From assembly GCF_015711605.1 (NCBI RefSeq), contig NZ_JABTEZ010000004.1, positions 682,001 through 746,000 of the forward strand: 64,000 bases of DNA. The letters are read 5' to 3'. Of the stretch, positions 50,440 through 59,534 are shown in pieces. The notes beneath the pieces are model-generated. The model was not told where the DNA came from, made no database searches, and was given only the letters and a program-made list of their open reading frames with translations. Position numbers and translations under genes: made by a program. Within the stretch, counting starts at the first letter, position 1, and every line of letters begins with the position of its first letter. This stretch comes from Planomonospora sp. ID67723. GTDB lineage: Bacteria; Actinomycetota; Actinomycetes; Streptosporangiales; Streptosporangiaceae.

Positions 50440-51843
50440 ATGCCAGGTGAATACCCTCTCGAGCCCGACGGCCGGCAGATGCGCGCCATGGGCGCGGCCG
50501 CGGTCGAACTCGCCGCCGAATTCATCAGCGACATCCCCGAGATGCTGAACGACCTGGACGGGTCGCTCGAAGCCGCGGCCGCCCTCCGGGAGGCCGCCCC
50601 CGAAGACGGTGAGACTCTGGAAGAGGTGCTCGGAGTCGTCCGGCTCGGCGCCAGGAAGTCGTACAACAACAGCGGGCCGGGCATGCTCGGCTACGTCCCC
50701 GGCAGCGGGCTGTACGCGTCGGCCGTCGCCGCGTTCCTGAGCGCGGCGACGAACAAATACGTGGCGCTGTGGTCCGCGGTGCCGATGTACGCGCAGATCG
50801 AGGCGACCACGGTCCGCTGGCTGGCCGACATGGTCGGGTATCCGGACTCGGCCCGCGGCGTGCTGACCTCGGGCGGTACGACGTCGGTGTTCTCCGGTCT
50901 GGTCACCGCGCGCGCGACCAAGCTGGGTGAGGACCTCACCGGCGCGGTGCTGTATGTGACCGAGGAGACGCACCACGCCGCACTCAAGTCCGCCATGCTG
51001 GCCGGGCTGCCCCGGCGTGCCGTCCGGACGGTGCCGACCACCGACGCCCTGTCCATGGACGCCGCCGCCCTCGACCGCATGGTCACCGAGGACGAGGCGG
51101 CCGGGCTGCGGCCGTTCTGCGTGGTGGCGAGCGCGGGCACCGTCAACACCGGCGAGATCGACCCGCTGCCCGAGCTTGCCGCGATCTGCCGCCGACACGG
51201 ACTGTGGCTGCACGTGGACGGTGCGTACGGCGGCGCCTTCCTGCTCACCGAGCGTGGCCGCGAGGCCATGCGCGGCATCGAGCTGGCGGACTCCGTCACC
51301 CTCGACCCCCACAAGGGCTTCTTCCTTCCCTACGGCACGGGCGCCCTGCTGGTCCGGGACGGCAGGCTCCTTCGCGACGCCCACCACTTCGATGCCGCGT
51401 ACCTGCAGGACGTCGCGGAGGAATCAGAGATCCCGAACCTCTCGGAGTACTCGACCGAGCTGAGCCGTGATTTCCGCGGCCTGCGGTTGTGGCTGCCCAT
51501 CAAGCTGTACGGCCTGGCGGCGTTCCGCACCGCGCTGGACGAGAAGCTCGACCTGGCCCGGTACGCCTACGACGAGCTCAAGGCCGTCCCCGGGCTCGAG
51601 GTGCCCTGGTCGCCGAAGCTCAGCATCGTGGCCTTCCGCTACGTCCCGTCGAGCGGTGACGCGGACGAGGCCAACCGGCTGCTGCTGGAGAAGATCAACG
51701 AGTCCGGGCGGATCCACCTGTCCAGCACCATGATCCGGGGCTCGTTCTTCCTCCGGATCTGCGTGCTGTCCTTTCGCACCCACGAGGACAGGATGGCCGA
51801 AGCCATCGAGATCATCCGCAAGGCCGTGGCGGAACTGCCGTAA
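50440..51843 (+). CDS. PLP-dependent decarboxylase, aromatic-L-amino-acid type (group II)
   Basis: This 467-residue enzyme of the AADC/tyrosine/glutamate decarboxylase fold has TSGGTTSVFSGLVTAR, THHAAL (His stacking on PLP), LHVDGAYGGAF (Asp pairing with the ring N) and the Schiff-base Lys292 in DPHKGFFLPYGTG. It probably makes an aromatic amine such as tryptamine, tyramine or phenethylamine, though a glutamate or diaminobutyrate substrate is not excluded. It converges on the PaaK-like/chorismatase operon across a double terminator. No strong ribosome-binding site precedes ATG 50440. Confidence 0.9.
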   Translation: MPGEYPLEPDGRQMRAMGAAAVELAAEFISDIPEMLNDLDGSLEAAAALREAAPEDGETLEEVLGVVRLGARKSYNNSGPGMLGYVPGSGLYASAVAAFLSAATNKYVALWSAVPMYAQIEATTVRWLADMVGYPDSARGVLTSGGTTSVFSGLVTARATKLGEDLTGAVLYVTEETHHAALKSAMLAGLPRRAVRTVPTTDALSMDAAALDRMVTEDEAAGLRPFCVVASAGTVNTGEIDPLPELAAICRRHGLWLHVDGAYGGAFLLTERGREAMRGIELADSVTLDPHKGFFLPYGTGALLVRDGRLLRDAHHFDAAYLQDVAEESEIPNLSEYSTELSRDFRGLRLWLPIKLYGLAAFRTALDEKLDLARYAYDELKAVPGLEVPWSPKLSIVAFRYVPSSGDADEANRLLLEKINESGRIHLSSTMIRGSFFLRICVLSFRTHEDRMAEAIEIIRKAVAELP

Positions 51844-51856
51844 GGCCGTCTCGCGG

Positions 51857-51888
51857 CGGCGGGGCCCCGCTGTGACGGGGCCCCGCCG
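51857..51888 (+). terminator. Stem-loop, 13-bp perfect stem
   Basis: Arms 51857-51869 and 51876-51888 pair perfectly around CTGTGA, starting 14 bp after the decarboxylase stop. Very GC-rich. Confidence 0.8.
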
Positions 51889-51902
51889 GGCGGGACCTCC
51901 GA

Positions 51903-51950
51903 CACCGGTGTGGCCGCCGGGCGCAGCAGCGCCCGGCGGCCACACCGGTG
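51903..51950. terminator. Bidirectional terminator, 22-bp perfect stem with AGCA loop
   Basis: Arms 51903-51924 and 51929-51950 are perfectly complementary over 22 bp with a 4-nt loop. It sits 6 bp from the PaaK-like stop, between convergent genes, and can serve both. It is the longest perfect hairpin seen in the window. Confidence 0.85.
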
Positions 51951-51956
51951 AATCGT

Positions 51957-53261
51957 CTAGCAGTGGATGATCGCGCCGTCCCAATCCTCCTCCGGGCCGA
52001 AGAACCTGCGGGGCTTCAGCACGCTGCGCTGGCCCGTCAGGACTTCGTGCGGGATGAAGGTGCCGACGTCGACGGGCTCGACATCGGACGGGACGTCGAA
52101 TGTCCGTACCAGCAGGTCGTGCAGCTCCCTGCGGGCCGCCGCGGCGTGCTCGGGTTCGACCTCGATCTGCACGACCAGGCGGTCGGGGTGCGCCTGGCCG
52201 CGCCAGAAGATCACTCCGTACTCCGCGGGCAGCTGGAAGACCGCTTCCTCGACCTGCGCCGCGGAGAGCTGCTTGCCGGCGATCTCATAGTCGTGGGAGA
52301 TGCGGCCGAACACCTTGATCGTGGGAAGCTTCCAGCCGCACTCGCAGGGCTCGTAGCGCAGCTCCACATGGTCCTCGAGGTCGTACCTGATCAGCGGCAT
52401 GGCCTCCTGGTAGAGGGTGGTGACGACCAGTTGCCCCGTGCCCTCCCTGGCGAAGGTTCCCGACGCCGGGTCGTAGATCTCGGGCAGCAGCCTGTCCGCC
52501 CAGAAGTGCATGGCCCCTGCCGGGCAGGTGCCGGAGACCGAGCCGATCTCGGTCGAGCCGTAGACATCGAGGACGGGGACGCCGCCCCAGAGCTCGGAGA
52601 TCCTGGCGCGACGGGCCGGACCGAGCGGTTCGCCCGCGGTGTAGAACGCCCGCAGCGCCGGGAAGTCCCTGTCCGGCCGGTGGCCGGCCACCCGCGCCGC
52701 CGCGGACCAGAGCAGGCATTCGAAGGGCGTGGACCAGGTGAGGGTCACCTCCGCGTCGCGCAGGATGCGGACCAGCGCCGGATACGGGGAGGCCAGGGTG
52801 CGCGCGTCCGCGGCGATCACCGTCGCGCCGGCGGTGAGGCCTGCTTGGTGCGCCAGGTGAGCGGCCATGACCAGCGCGTACGAGATGCGCACCAGGAGCG
52901 TGTCGTCACGGGTCATCGGGATCGGATTGCGCAGGAAGCGATCGACCATCTCGGCCCAGTCCGCCGCCGTGTAGAACGTCGGCGTGGGAACCGGCGCCCC
53001 GCTGGTGCCGCTGGATTCGTGGTAGGTGACCAGCTCCGCCTTCGGTACGGCGAGCATGCCGAACGGATAGGTCGACCGGAGGTCGGGTTTGCTGGTGATC
53101 GGGACATCGTCCAGGTTCCAGATGCCGTCGCCGGCGGCCCGTCGCCGGTAGAACGGCGACTCGTACGCCCGCTGCAGCGCGGTGCTCAGCAGCTTCTCCT
53201 GAACCTCGCGAAGCTGCTCGAAGCTGCGCCAGTGGCCGACCGGGTGCAGTGCCTCTTTCAT
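51957..53261 (-). CDS. PaaK-like acyl-CoA ligase / adenylating enzyme
   Basis: This 434-residue protein of the phenylacetate-CoA ligase branch of adenylating enzymes has ESSGTSGAPVPTPTFYT (ATP-binding P-loop), VLDVYGSTEIGSVSGTCPAG, MPLIRYDLEDHVEL and a C-terminal lid with FGRISHDYEIAGKQL. Such enzymes activate aryl acids as AMP esters and then CoA or carrier thioesters. It starts 16 bp after the chorismatase stop with GGGAAG before the ATG, so its natural substrate is probably the hydroxybenzoate or dihydro-hydroxybenzoate made by that enzyme. No carrier protein is nearby. Confidence 0.9.
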   Translation of the reverse strand: MKEALHPVGHWRSFEQLREVQEKLLSTALQRAYESPFYRRRAAGDGIWNLDDVPITSKPDLRSTYPFGMLAVPKAELVTYHESSGTSGAPVPTPTFYTAADWAEMVDRFLRNPIPMTRDDTLLVRISYALVMAAHLAHQAGLTAGATVIAADARTLASPYPALVRILRDAEVTLTWSTPFECLLWSAAARVAGHRPDRDFPALRAFYTAGEPLGPARRARISELWGGVPVLDVYGSTEIGSVSGTCPAGAMHFWADRLLPEIYDPASGTFAREGTGQLVVTTLYQEAMPLIRYDLEDHVELRYEPCECGWKLPTIKVFGRISHDYEIAGKQLSAAQVEEAVFQLPAEYGVIFWRGQAHPDRLVVQIEVEPEHAAAARRELHDLLVRTFDVPSDVEPVDVGTFIPHEVLTGQRSVLKPRRFFGPEEDWDGAIIHC

Positions 53262-53277
53262 GACTTCCCGTCCTGTT

Positions 53278-54339
53278 CTAGTTGACGGTCTCGATATCCG
53301 GCCGGGCGACCGAGGTGAAGCCTTCTATCTCCACCAGGAGGTCCTCCCTGCAGATATCGGCGATGACGTACACGACCTCGCTCTTCGGGCCCAGAGCCGC
53401 CGAACAGATCTGCCGGACGGTTTCGACGTCCTGCGGTCGTTTGATGTACACCTTCACGCAGTCCAGATCGTGCAGAGTGAGTTCCGCGTCGATGCCGTGG
53501 TTGCGCAGATTTTTTCCGGACACCAGCTCTGCGATGTTCTCGAGCGTGGTGCGGGTCTGCCGTTCGATGTCTCCCTCGTGCACCGTCCGGTGCCCCAGGA
53601 TGCTCGCCGTCCCGGAAATGAAGAGGTCGGCGAACCGGCTGTCGCCCTCGGCAGCGACATAGGTCGCCCGTGCGAAGCACGGCGCCTCGGGGCCGTAACG
53701 CTCGGGGTATTCGTAGGCCGGGATCTGCCGGGGATTCTCGATTCTGATGACTTCTCGGGAGCGGGTGGCCAGGAAATAGATGGTCGTGTGGTCGTCGTGC
53801 CCGCCGATGCCGGTCGCCGCCGGGATGTCTTTGACCGTCAGGCCGCGCTGTTTGAAGACCTGTGCCCGAGCCTGGCAGAACTCGCCGTACCTGTCGGTCG
53901 CGACCTGTTCCGCGGCCTGCCCGGTGATTCCGCCGACGATGTTCCACACCCGTGCGATCTCCGGATAGCCCAGGCGGTCGAGAAGCTCGAATGCGCGCAG
54001 ATATGCATTCTTCGTGGTGGCGGCGTAGGCGGCGTCGTGGCGGATCCGGCCGCCGCAGAACAAATAGCGTCCGTCGTGTGCGTAGACCAGTTCATCGTGG
54101 AACCCGGACACGACGTCACGACTGCTTCTCCATACCTCCACGCGTCCCGTCGCAGCCGTGTCGGGAACCGCGATGGGAAGCGCGGGAAAACCGTTGTGCA
54201 AGGATGGCGGTTCGCTGCCGTATCCATGCGATATCACGCCGAGTACGCCGTTCGATGTGGAAGGCGGATCGTCCTGGAAACGACATATGAGATCAGGGAG
54301 GGTGGTGGTGACGGGCACTGCGGCTCCTTCCTGGCGCAT
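53278..54339 (-). CDS. Chorismatase, FkbO/RapK/Hyg5 family
   Basis: This 353-residue protein is related to FkbO, Hyg5 and XanB2, which cleave chorismate to pyruvate plus a dihydroxycyclohexadiene acid or 3- or 4-hydroxybenzoate. Family blocks seen are ATGIGGHDDHTTIYFLA, IENPRQIPAYEYPERYGPEA, CFARATYVAAEGDSRFADLF, ISGTASILGHRT and the C-terminal RidA-like DICREDLLVEIEG. Cys330 lies seven residues before catalytic-type Glu337, the same offset I recall for Cys327/Glu334 of the 3-hydroxybenzoate-forming Hyg5, so that subtype is favoured. It forms an operon with the PaaK-like ligase. Confidence 0.88.
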   Translation of the reverse strand: MRQEGAAVPVTTTLPDLICRFQDDPPSTSNGVLGVISHGYGSEPPSLHNGFPALPIAVPDTAATGRVEVWRSSRDVVSGFHDELVYAHDGRYLFCGGRIRHDAAYAATTKNAYLRAFELLDRLGYPEIARVWNIVGGITGQAAEQVATDRYGEFCQARAQVFKQRGLTVKDIPAATGIGGHDDHTTIYFLATRSREVIRIENPRQIPAYEYPERYGPEAPCFARATYVAAEGDSRFADLFISGTASILGHRTVHEGDIERQTRTTLENIAELVSGKNLRNHGIDAELTLHDLDCVKVYIKRPQDVETVRQICSAALGPKSEVVYVIADICREDLLVEIEGFTSVARPDIETVN

Positions 54340-54728
54340 GACCGTGAGCGCCGACGAAGCGCTATCGCCAAGCGCTCAACATTCTTCACAGGACAGGAAC
54401 CGCCAAGCATCTCTGGAACTGCTATTCGACGTTCCGGACACCGGGAGGACTCGGTGAGCCGTACGGCGGCTCAGCCGGCCGATGCGCGCCGTCACCCCGG
54501 ACGGATCGTGCGACCGCGCCGGCGGCGTCGGGGCCGCCCGTCGCCGGTGACGCCGTACTCGGTGCAGCGTGCCGGGCGGGGTGCCGTACGGCTACGCTGG
54601 CGGCGGCCTGCGCGATACGGATCTCGCGGGATGCCCATCGGGGTGCCGCGATCGACACCCTCCGCAGTCATCGGACGTCATCACGGGCTTCGGACCTGAG
54701 GACGAACGGTGGAAGAAAGAGGTGGTCG
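54340..54728. other. 389-bp divergent gap before the protein kinase
   Basis: No gene is recognisable. Close to the chorismatase start, TGAGCGC and GCGCTCA (about 54350-54380) flank two AGCGCT palindromes and could be an operator for the chorismatase operon. The right end contains the kinase promoter. Confidence 0.45.
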
Positions 54729-55895
54729 GTGTCCGATCTCGGTCGGCTGGAGCCGCGGGATCCACAGTGGATCGGTGTCTATCAGCTGGTCGGAGTCCTC
54801 GGAGAGGGCGGCCAGGGGACGGTCTACCTCGGCCACGATCCCTCAGGCCGGCGAGTGGCCGTCAAGGTCCTGCACGCCCGGATGGCCGCCGAGGACGCCG
54901 TCCGGGAGAGGTTCGAGCGGGAGGCGGCCCTGGCCCGCCGGGTGGCGGCGTTCTGCACCGCCCAAGTGCTGGAGGCGGGCATCAGCGACGGGCGACTCTA
55001 CCTCGTCAGCGAGTATGTCCCCGGCCCGTCGCTGCAGCATCTGGTCACCGCCGAAGGGCCTCGTGCCGGGGGCGGGCTTGAGCGCCTGGCCGTCGCCACC
55101 GCGACCGCGCTGGCCGCCATCCACCGGACCGGGATCGTGCACCGTGACTTCAAACCGGCCAATGTGATCATGGGGCCGGAGGGCCCGGTGGTCATCGACT
55201 TCGGCATCGCGCGGGCCGTGGAGACGAGTACGACCCGTTCGGCGCTGGTGGGCAGCCCCGGCTACATGGCACCGGAGCAGCTCTCCGGCCGGCCGGCCGG
55301 TCCGGCCTCCGACATCTTCGCCTGGGCCGCCACCATGGCCTATGCCGCGACCGGGCGCCCGGCTTTCGCCGGACAGCACCCGGCGGCGGTGATGACCGCC
55401 GTCTTGACCCGCGAGCCGGACCTGACCGGGGTTCCGGAGGCGCTGCGGCCGTTGCTGGCCTCATGCCTGGCCAAGGACCCCGCCGTCCGGCCCGATGCCG
55501 CTCAGGTGCTCGCCACTCTGACCAGCGGTGGCGCCACCGTCGCCAACGGCGGGAACGGGCTGCAGCCGGCGGAGTGGACCGCGCCCGCGCCGATGGTCGC
55601 CGGCAGGAGAACCGGCGTGGCCGAATCCCCTCGGCATCACGGAGGGGCGCGCAGCCTCTACGCGGCAGGTCTCGTGTTCGGTACGGCGCAGGTCGCGGTG
55701 ATCTACGGTGGCGCCTTCGGCGATCTCAGCGAAACGGCTCTGCTGAAACTCGCACCGCTGTGGATCTCCTCTCTGGCCTTCGGCGGCAGCGGGCTGCTGA
55801 TGCCGCGGCCCACCCCGATCAAGGCGGGCGTTGCCGCCGTTGCGGTGGTCCTCCTCGCGGTGGTCCTCTACGGGTTGCTGTGGCCTCTGTTGTAG
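54729..55895 (+). CDS. Ser/Thr protein kinase, membrane-anchored (PknB-like)
   Basis: This 388-residue protein has a kinase domain at about 16-270 with the Gly-rich loop LGEGGQGTVYLG, Lys in RVAVKVLH, catalytic HRDFKPANV (the usual Leu/Val at HRDLK is Phe), DFGIA (DFG) and SPGYMAPEQ. A juxtamembrane linker and three hydrophobic helices (about 315-335, 342-362, 367-387) follow. It lacks extracellular PASTA repeats, so the sensor, if any, is the membrane part. GTG at 54729 fits the family start. It is followed by a truncated exporter remnant. Confidence 0.9.
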   Translation: MSDLGRLEPRDPQWIGVYQLVGVLGEGGQGTVYLGHDPSGRRVAVKVLHARMAAEDAVRERFEREAALARRVAAFCTAQVLEAGISDGRLYLVSEYVPGPSLQHLVTAEGPRAGGGLERLAVATATALAAIHRTGIVHRDFKPANVIMGPEGPVVIDFGIARAVETSTTRSALVGSPGYMAPEQLSGRPAGPASDIFAWAATMAYAATGRPAFAGQHPAAVMTAVLTREPDLTGVPEALRPLLASCLAKDPAVRPDAAQVLATLTSGGATVANGGNGLQPAEWTAPAPMVAGRRTGVAESPRHHGGARSLYAAGLVFGTAQVAVIYGGAFGDLSETALLKLAPLWISSLAFGGSGLLMPRPTPIKAGVAAVAVVLLAVVLYGLLWPLL

Positions 55896-55897
55896 TG

Positions 55898-56154
55898 CGA
55901 CGGTATCGACCCCGATGTCCGGGCCGGCACGATCTTCGCCCTGCTCGGGCCCAACGGCGCCGGATGGACGTGTCCCGGGCCGCGGTGCTGAACGCGCACG
56001 TGATCGCGACCATGCTGCGGACCCTGAAGCCCTGCGCGGGTTCCTGACCGGCGCGCCGTCGACGGGCACGACCGTCGCGGCGACCGCCTGGTGCGCCGGG
56101 CTCGCGTTGATCGGCTACCTGTGGGCGCGCACGTCGTTCACGAAGCGAGTGTGA
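55898..56154 (+). pseudogene. DrrAB-type ABC exporter remnant (ATPase start joined to permease end)
   Basis: One frame reads CDGIDPDVRAGTIFALLGPN followed by GAGW, the first strands and Walker A of a DrrA-type ATPase in which the essential GAGKTT Lys region is lost. After a gap, another frame gives FLTGAPSTGTTVAATAWCAG and LALIGYLWARTSF, the end of a DrrB-type permease. About 1.6 kb of coding sequence is missing between. Its stop at 56154 overlaps the 3' end of the convergent AfsR-like gene. Confidence 0.7.
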
Positions 56155-59100
56155 TCTCGGCCAGCTCGCGCCAGTCCCGCCGCTTCCCGTCACGGATCGC
56201 CTCGGCGAACACACGTTCGCTGAGGCGATCGCGTGTCTCCGCGGTGATCCGGCAAGCGTCCGGCAGCGAACGATCCGGCGTGCCGCGCACGACGTCGCTC
56301 GCCGCGAGCAGCCGTACGGCCTGCTCGTAGTCGCCCTGGCGCAGCGCGAGATCCGCGATCCCGATCAATATGTAGGCGATCGTCGGTGGATGCGTGTGCT
56401 CCAGGGTCGTGGCCGCACGCAACGCCTCTTCCCGATACGCGCGGGCCTTCTCCAGATCCTCGGTGAGGTAGGCGTACAGGTCCATGGTCGCGGCACGGAT
56501 GGAGCCGGCCAGCTCCGCGTCGCCCAGAACCGCCCGCACCGTGGCCAGGTGCTCGCGTGCCTCGTCCGGCTCACCGCGCCAGCGCGCCAGCTGCGTCTTC
56601 GCGAGCGCCAGCTCGGCGAGCGCGTCCGGCCAGGCGATCCCGCCCGCGCACCGCTGCGCTTCCGTCATGGCGGACGCGCTGGACCGCTCGTCGCCGAGCA
56701 GCCAGTACAGCTGAGCCTGCCGTGCCCGCATGCCGACCACGTCCTCGGTCGCGCCCACCTCGGTCATCGCCGCGATCGCCTCTTCGTAGAGTTCGCACGC
56801 GCGTGCGAACTCGCCGCGCGAGGCGCGCCGATCGGCCAGGAAGGTCAGCGCCAGCGACATCCCCATCCGGTCGCCCATCGTGCGGAACTCGGCGAGGGCG
56901 ATCTCGGCGTCGAGGTCCACGTCGGTCTCGTCGCCGCCGAGCACGAGCCGGAATCGGCCACGGGTGAGTCTGGCCTGCGCGCGCACCCACGGATCGTCAT
57001 TGACGATGAGCGGCTCGATCGCGGGCAGGAACTCCGTCGGGCCCCGCAGCGTCGCCTCCAGCAGCCCGGCGAACCCGATCAGCGGGTGGCGGGACCCGCT
57101 GTGCCGGGCGAGCCGGTGTGCCTCCTGGATCCACTCGCGCGCCTGAAACTGGTCTCCGCTGACCCCGGCGGTCACGAACATGGTCACCATGAGGTACGCC
57201 AGCGCCCGCACCTCGTCGGGCGCCTCACCGGGCAGCGAGGCCGCCGCGATGCTCAACTCGGCGCCCTCGGCCCGGTGTCCGCTGAGGTACCAGTACCAGC
57301 CCGCCGCCGCGGCCAGCCGCATCGCCTCATGGGCCCATCCCTCGGCGATCGCCCCGCGCAGGGCCGTACTGATGTTGTCGTGCTCGGCCTCGAGCCTGGA
57401 CAGCCACTCCAGCTGCTCGGCCCGGCGCAGGTACGGCTCGGCCGTCTCGGCCAGCTCGGTGACGTAGGCGAGGTGCGCCCGGCGTGCCGGCTCGGTCTCC
57501 CCGGCTTCGGCCAGTCGCTGCGCCGCGTACTCCCTGATGGTGTTGAGCATCCGGTAACGCGGTGCGTCTTCGCCCTCGGCGAGCAGCAGCGACTTCTCCA
57601 TCAACGCGGTCAGCGCGTCGAACACCGGCTCTCCGGCGATCTCGTCCCCGCACACCCGCTCGGCCGCTTCCAGGCTCACCCCGCCGGAGAACACCGAGAG
57701 CCGCCGCAGCACGCCGCGTTCGGCCTCGGACAGCAGATCCCAGCTCCAGTCCACGACCGCGCGCAGCGTCTTGTGCCGGGGAAGCACCGTACGGCTGCCG
57801 CTGGTCAACAGCCGGAACCGGTCGTCGAGCCGGCGTGCCAGCTGATCGACGGACATGGTGCGCAGCCGCGCCGCGGCCAGTTCGATCGCCAGCGGTATCC
57901 CGTCGAGCGCCCGGCAGATCCGCGCCATGGCCGACAGGGTGTGCGCGTCGGAGCCGATGTCCTTGCGCACCAGATCCGCGCGGTCGCGCAGCAGCCGCAC
58001 CGCGGGTGAGGACCCGGCCTCGGAGGGGCCCGCTCCCTCCGCGGGCAGTGCGAGCGGCTCGACCTGCCACAGCACCTCCCCGGTGATACCGAGCGGTTCC
58101 CTGCTCGTGGCTAGAATCCGCAGCCTCCGGCACTCGCCCAGCAGCCGGTCCGCGAAAGCCGCGGCCGCCTCGATCACGTGCTCGCAGTTGTCCAGAACCA
58201 GCAGGATCGCGCGCTCCCGGAGCGCGGCGATGAGCCGATCCATCGGTTCCCCGGCCCGCGCCTCACCGAGCAGCGCCTGGTCACGCAGGCCGATCGCGGT
58301 AAGGGCGGCCTGCGCCAGGTCGCCGCCTGCCTGCACCGAGGCCAGTTCGACCAGATACGCCCCATCCGGCAGCTCGGTGAGCATCGTCCGCGCGGTCTCG
58401 GCGGCCAGCCGTGTCTTGCCGGAGCCACCCGCTCCCGTCAAGGTGACCAGCCGATGTCTGACGGCCAGGCCGGCGACCGCGGAGATGTCGTCGTCCTTGC
58501 CGACGAAGCTCGTCAGCTCGGCGCGCAGGTTCGTCCTGCGGTTCTCGGCCCGCTCGCCCAGCTCGCCACGGAGCAACGCGGTGTGCAGCGCGGAGAGCTC
58601 GGCCGACGGATCGGCGCCGAGTTCCTCGGCGAGCCGCTCGCGCGTCCGCTGGTACAGGGTCAGCGCCTCGTTCCCACGTCCCGCCTCGGCGAGTGCTCGC
58701 ATCAAGGCCGCCACGAACCCCTCCCGCAGCGGATACGTGGCGACCAGCTCGGTCAGCTCGGAGACCAGCTCCGAGCCGCGGCCGAGGCGGATGTCCGCCT
58801 CCACCCGGTCCCCGAGGGCGGCGACGTGGAGTTCGTTCAGACGCGCGACCGCGGCGTCGAACACGTCGCTGTCCTGCAGCGCGATGTCCGCCATGGCCGT
58901 ACCGCGCCACAACGCCAAGGCCGAGCGCAGCAGATCCGCCCGCGCCGCGGGCTCGGCGGCACGGGCCTGAGCGACCAGATGCTCGAACCGGCACACGTCC
59001 ACGGCGTCAGGAGCCACGGCCAGCCGGTAGCCGCCGGACTCCGCCTCGATCACACCGTCCGGCAACACCCTGCGCAGCCTGGACACCAACGCCTGCAAGG

Positions 59101-59293
59101 CGTTCACTTCGTCCGCGGGCGGCCGTTGCCCCCAGATCCAGTCCACCAGCCTCGCGCGCGTGACGCTCCGGCCGGGTTCGAGGGCGAGTGCGGCCAGCAG
59201 GGCGCGCAGCCGAACCCCAGGAACCTCCACCACGGCCCCATCGGGGTTCCGGACCTCGAACGGTCCGAGCAATTCGACTCGCACATCAGTCAT
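56138..59293 (-). CDS. AfsR-like SARP regulator with NB-ARC-type ATPase and TPR tail
   Basis: The 1051-residue protein has a winged-helix DNA-binding domain (about 3-90: VRVELLGPFEVRNPDG, LVDWIWGQRPP), an activation domain (about 95-245), an NB-ARC-like ATPase with Walker A GAGGSGKTRLA near residue 287 and LLVLDNCEHV, and a long TPR-like region. ATG at 59293 begins the conserved domain; GTG at 59392 would add 33 low-complexity residues. Unlike the regulator at 3736, no heptamer repeats were seen upstream. The two regulators are distinct in their ATPase parts. Confidence 0.9.
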   Translation of the reverse strand: MTDVRVELLGPFEVRNPDGAVVEVPGVRLRALLAALALEPGRSVTRARLVDWIWGQRPPADEVNALQALVSRLRRVLPDGVIEAESGGYRLAVAPDAVDVCRFEHLVAQARAAEPAARADLLRSALALWRGTAMADIALQDSDVFDAAVARLNELHVAALGDRVEADIRLGRGSELVSELTELVATYPLREGFVAALMRALAEAGRGNEALTLYQRTRERLAEELGADPSAELSALHTALLRGELGERAENRRTNLRAELTSFVGKDDDISAVAGLAVRHRLVTLTGAGGSGKTRLAAETARTMLTELPDGAYLVELASVQAGGDLAQAALTAIGLRDQALLGEARAGEPMDRLIAALRERAILLVLDNCEHVIEAAAAFADRLLGECRRLRILATSREPLGITGEVLWQVEPLALPAEGAGPSEAGSSPAVRLLRDRADLVRKDIGSDAHTLSAMARICRALDGIPLAIELAAARLRTMSVDQLARRLDDRFRLLTSGSRTVLPRHKTLRAVVDWSWDLLSEAERGVLRRLSVFSGGVSLEAAERVCGDEIAGEPVFDALTALMEKSLLLAEGEDAPRYRMLNTIREYAAQRLAEAGETEPARRAHLAYVTELAETAEPYLRRAEQLEWLSRLEAEHDNISTALRGAIAEGWAHEAMRLAAAAGWYWYLSGHRAEGAELSIAAASLPGEAPDEVRALAYLMVTMFVTAGVSGDQFQAREWIQEAHRLARHSGSRHPLIGFAGLLEATLRGPTEFLPAIEPLIVNDDPWVRAQARLTRGRFRLVLGGDETDVDLDAEIALAEFRTMGDRMGMSLALTFLADRRASRGEFARACELYEEAIAAMTEVGATEDVVGMRARQAQLYWLLGDERSSASAMTEAQRCAGGIAWPDALAELALAKTQLARWRGEPDEAREHLATVRAVLGDAELAGSIRAATMDLYAYLTEDLEKARAYREEALRAATTLEHTHPPTIAYILIGIADLALRQGDYEQAVRLLAASDVVRGTPDRSLPDACRITAETRDRLSERVFAEAIRDGKRRDWRELAEITLAS

Positions 59294-59534
59294 TGTGCCG
59301 AACCGTGGCGACGTCCCGAGCCGGTTGCCGGGCTGGGTCGGCTCCGGCTCCGGCGCGGTCGAGCCCTCCTGGACGATCACGACGCCTGTCACCGCACCGG
59401 CCGTGGAGCACGTGGTCCGCGCCAGCGGGGCGTTCGCCCAGGTGGCGCCGGGGAAGATCGGACTCGATCGGATCGCGTCGGGTTATAGGGGATCGAGGTC
59501 TCCGCCGGAGTGTCCACCTCGTCGGACGCCTTTT

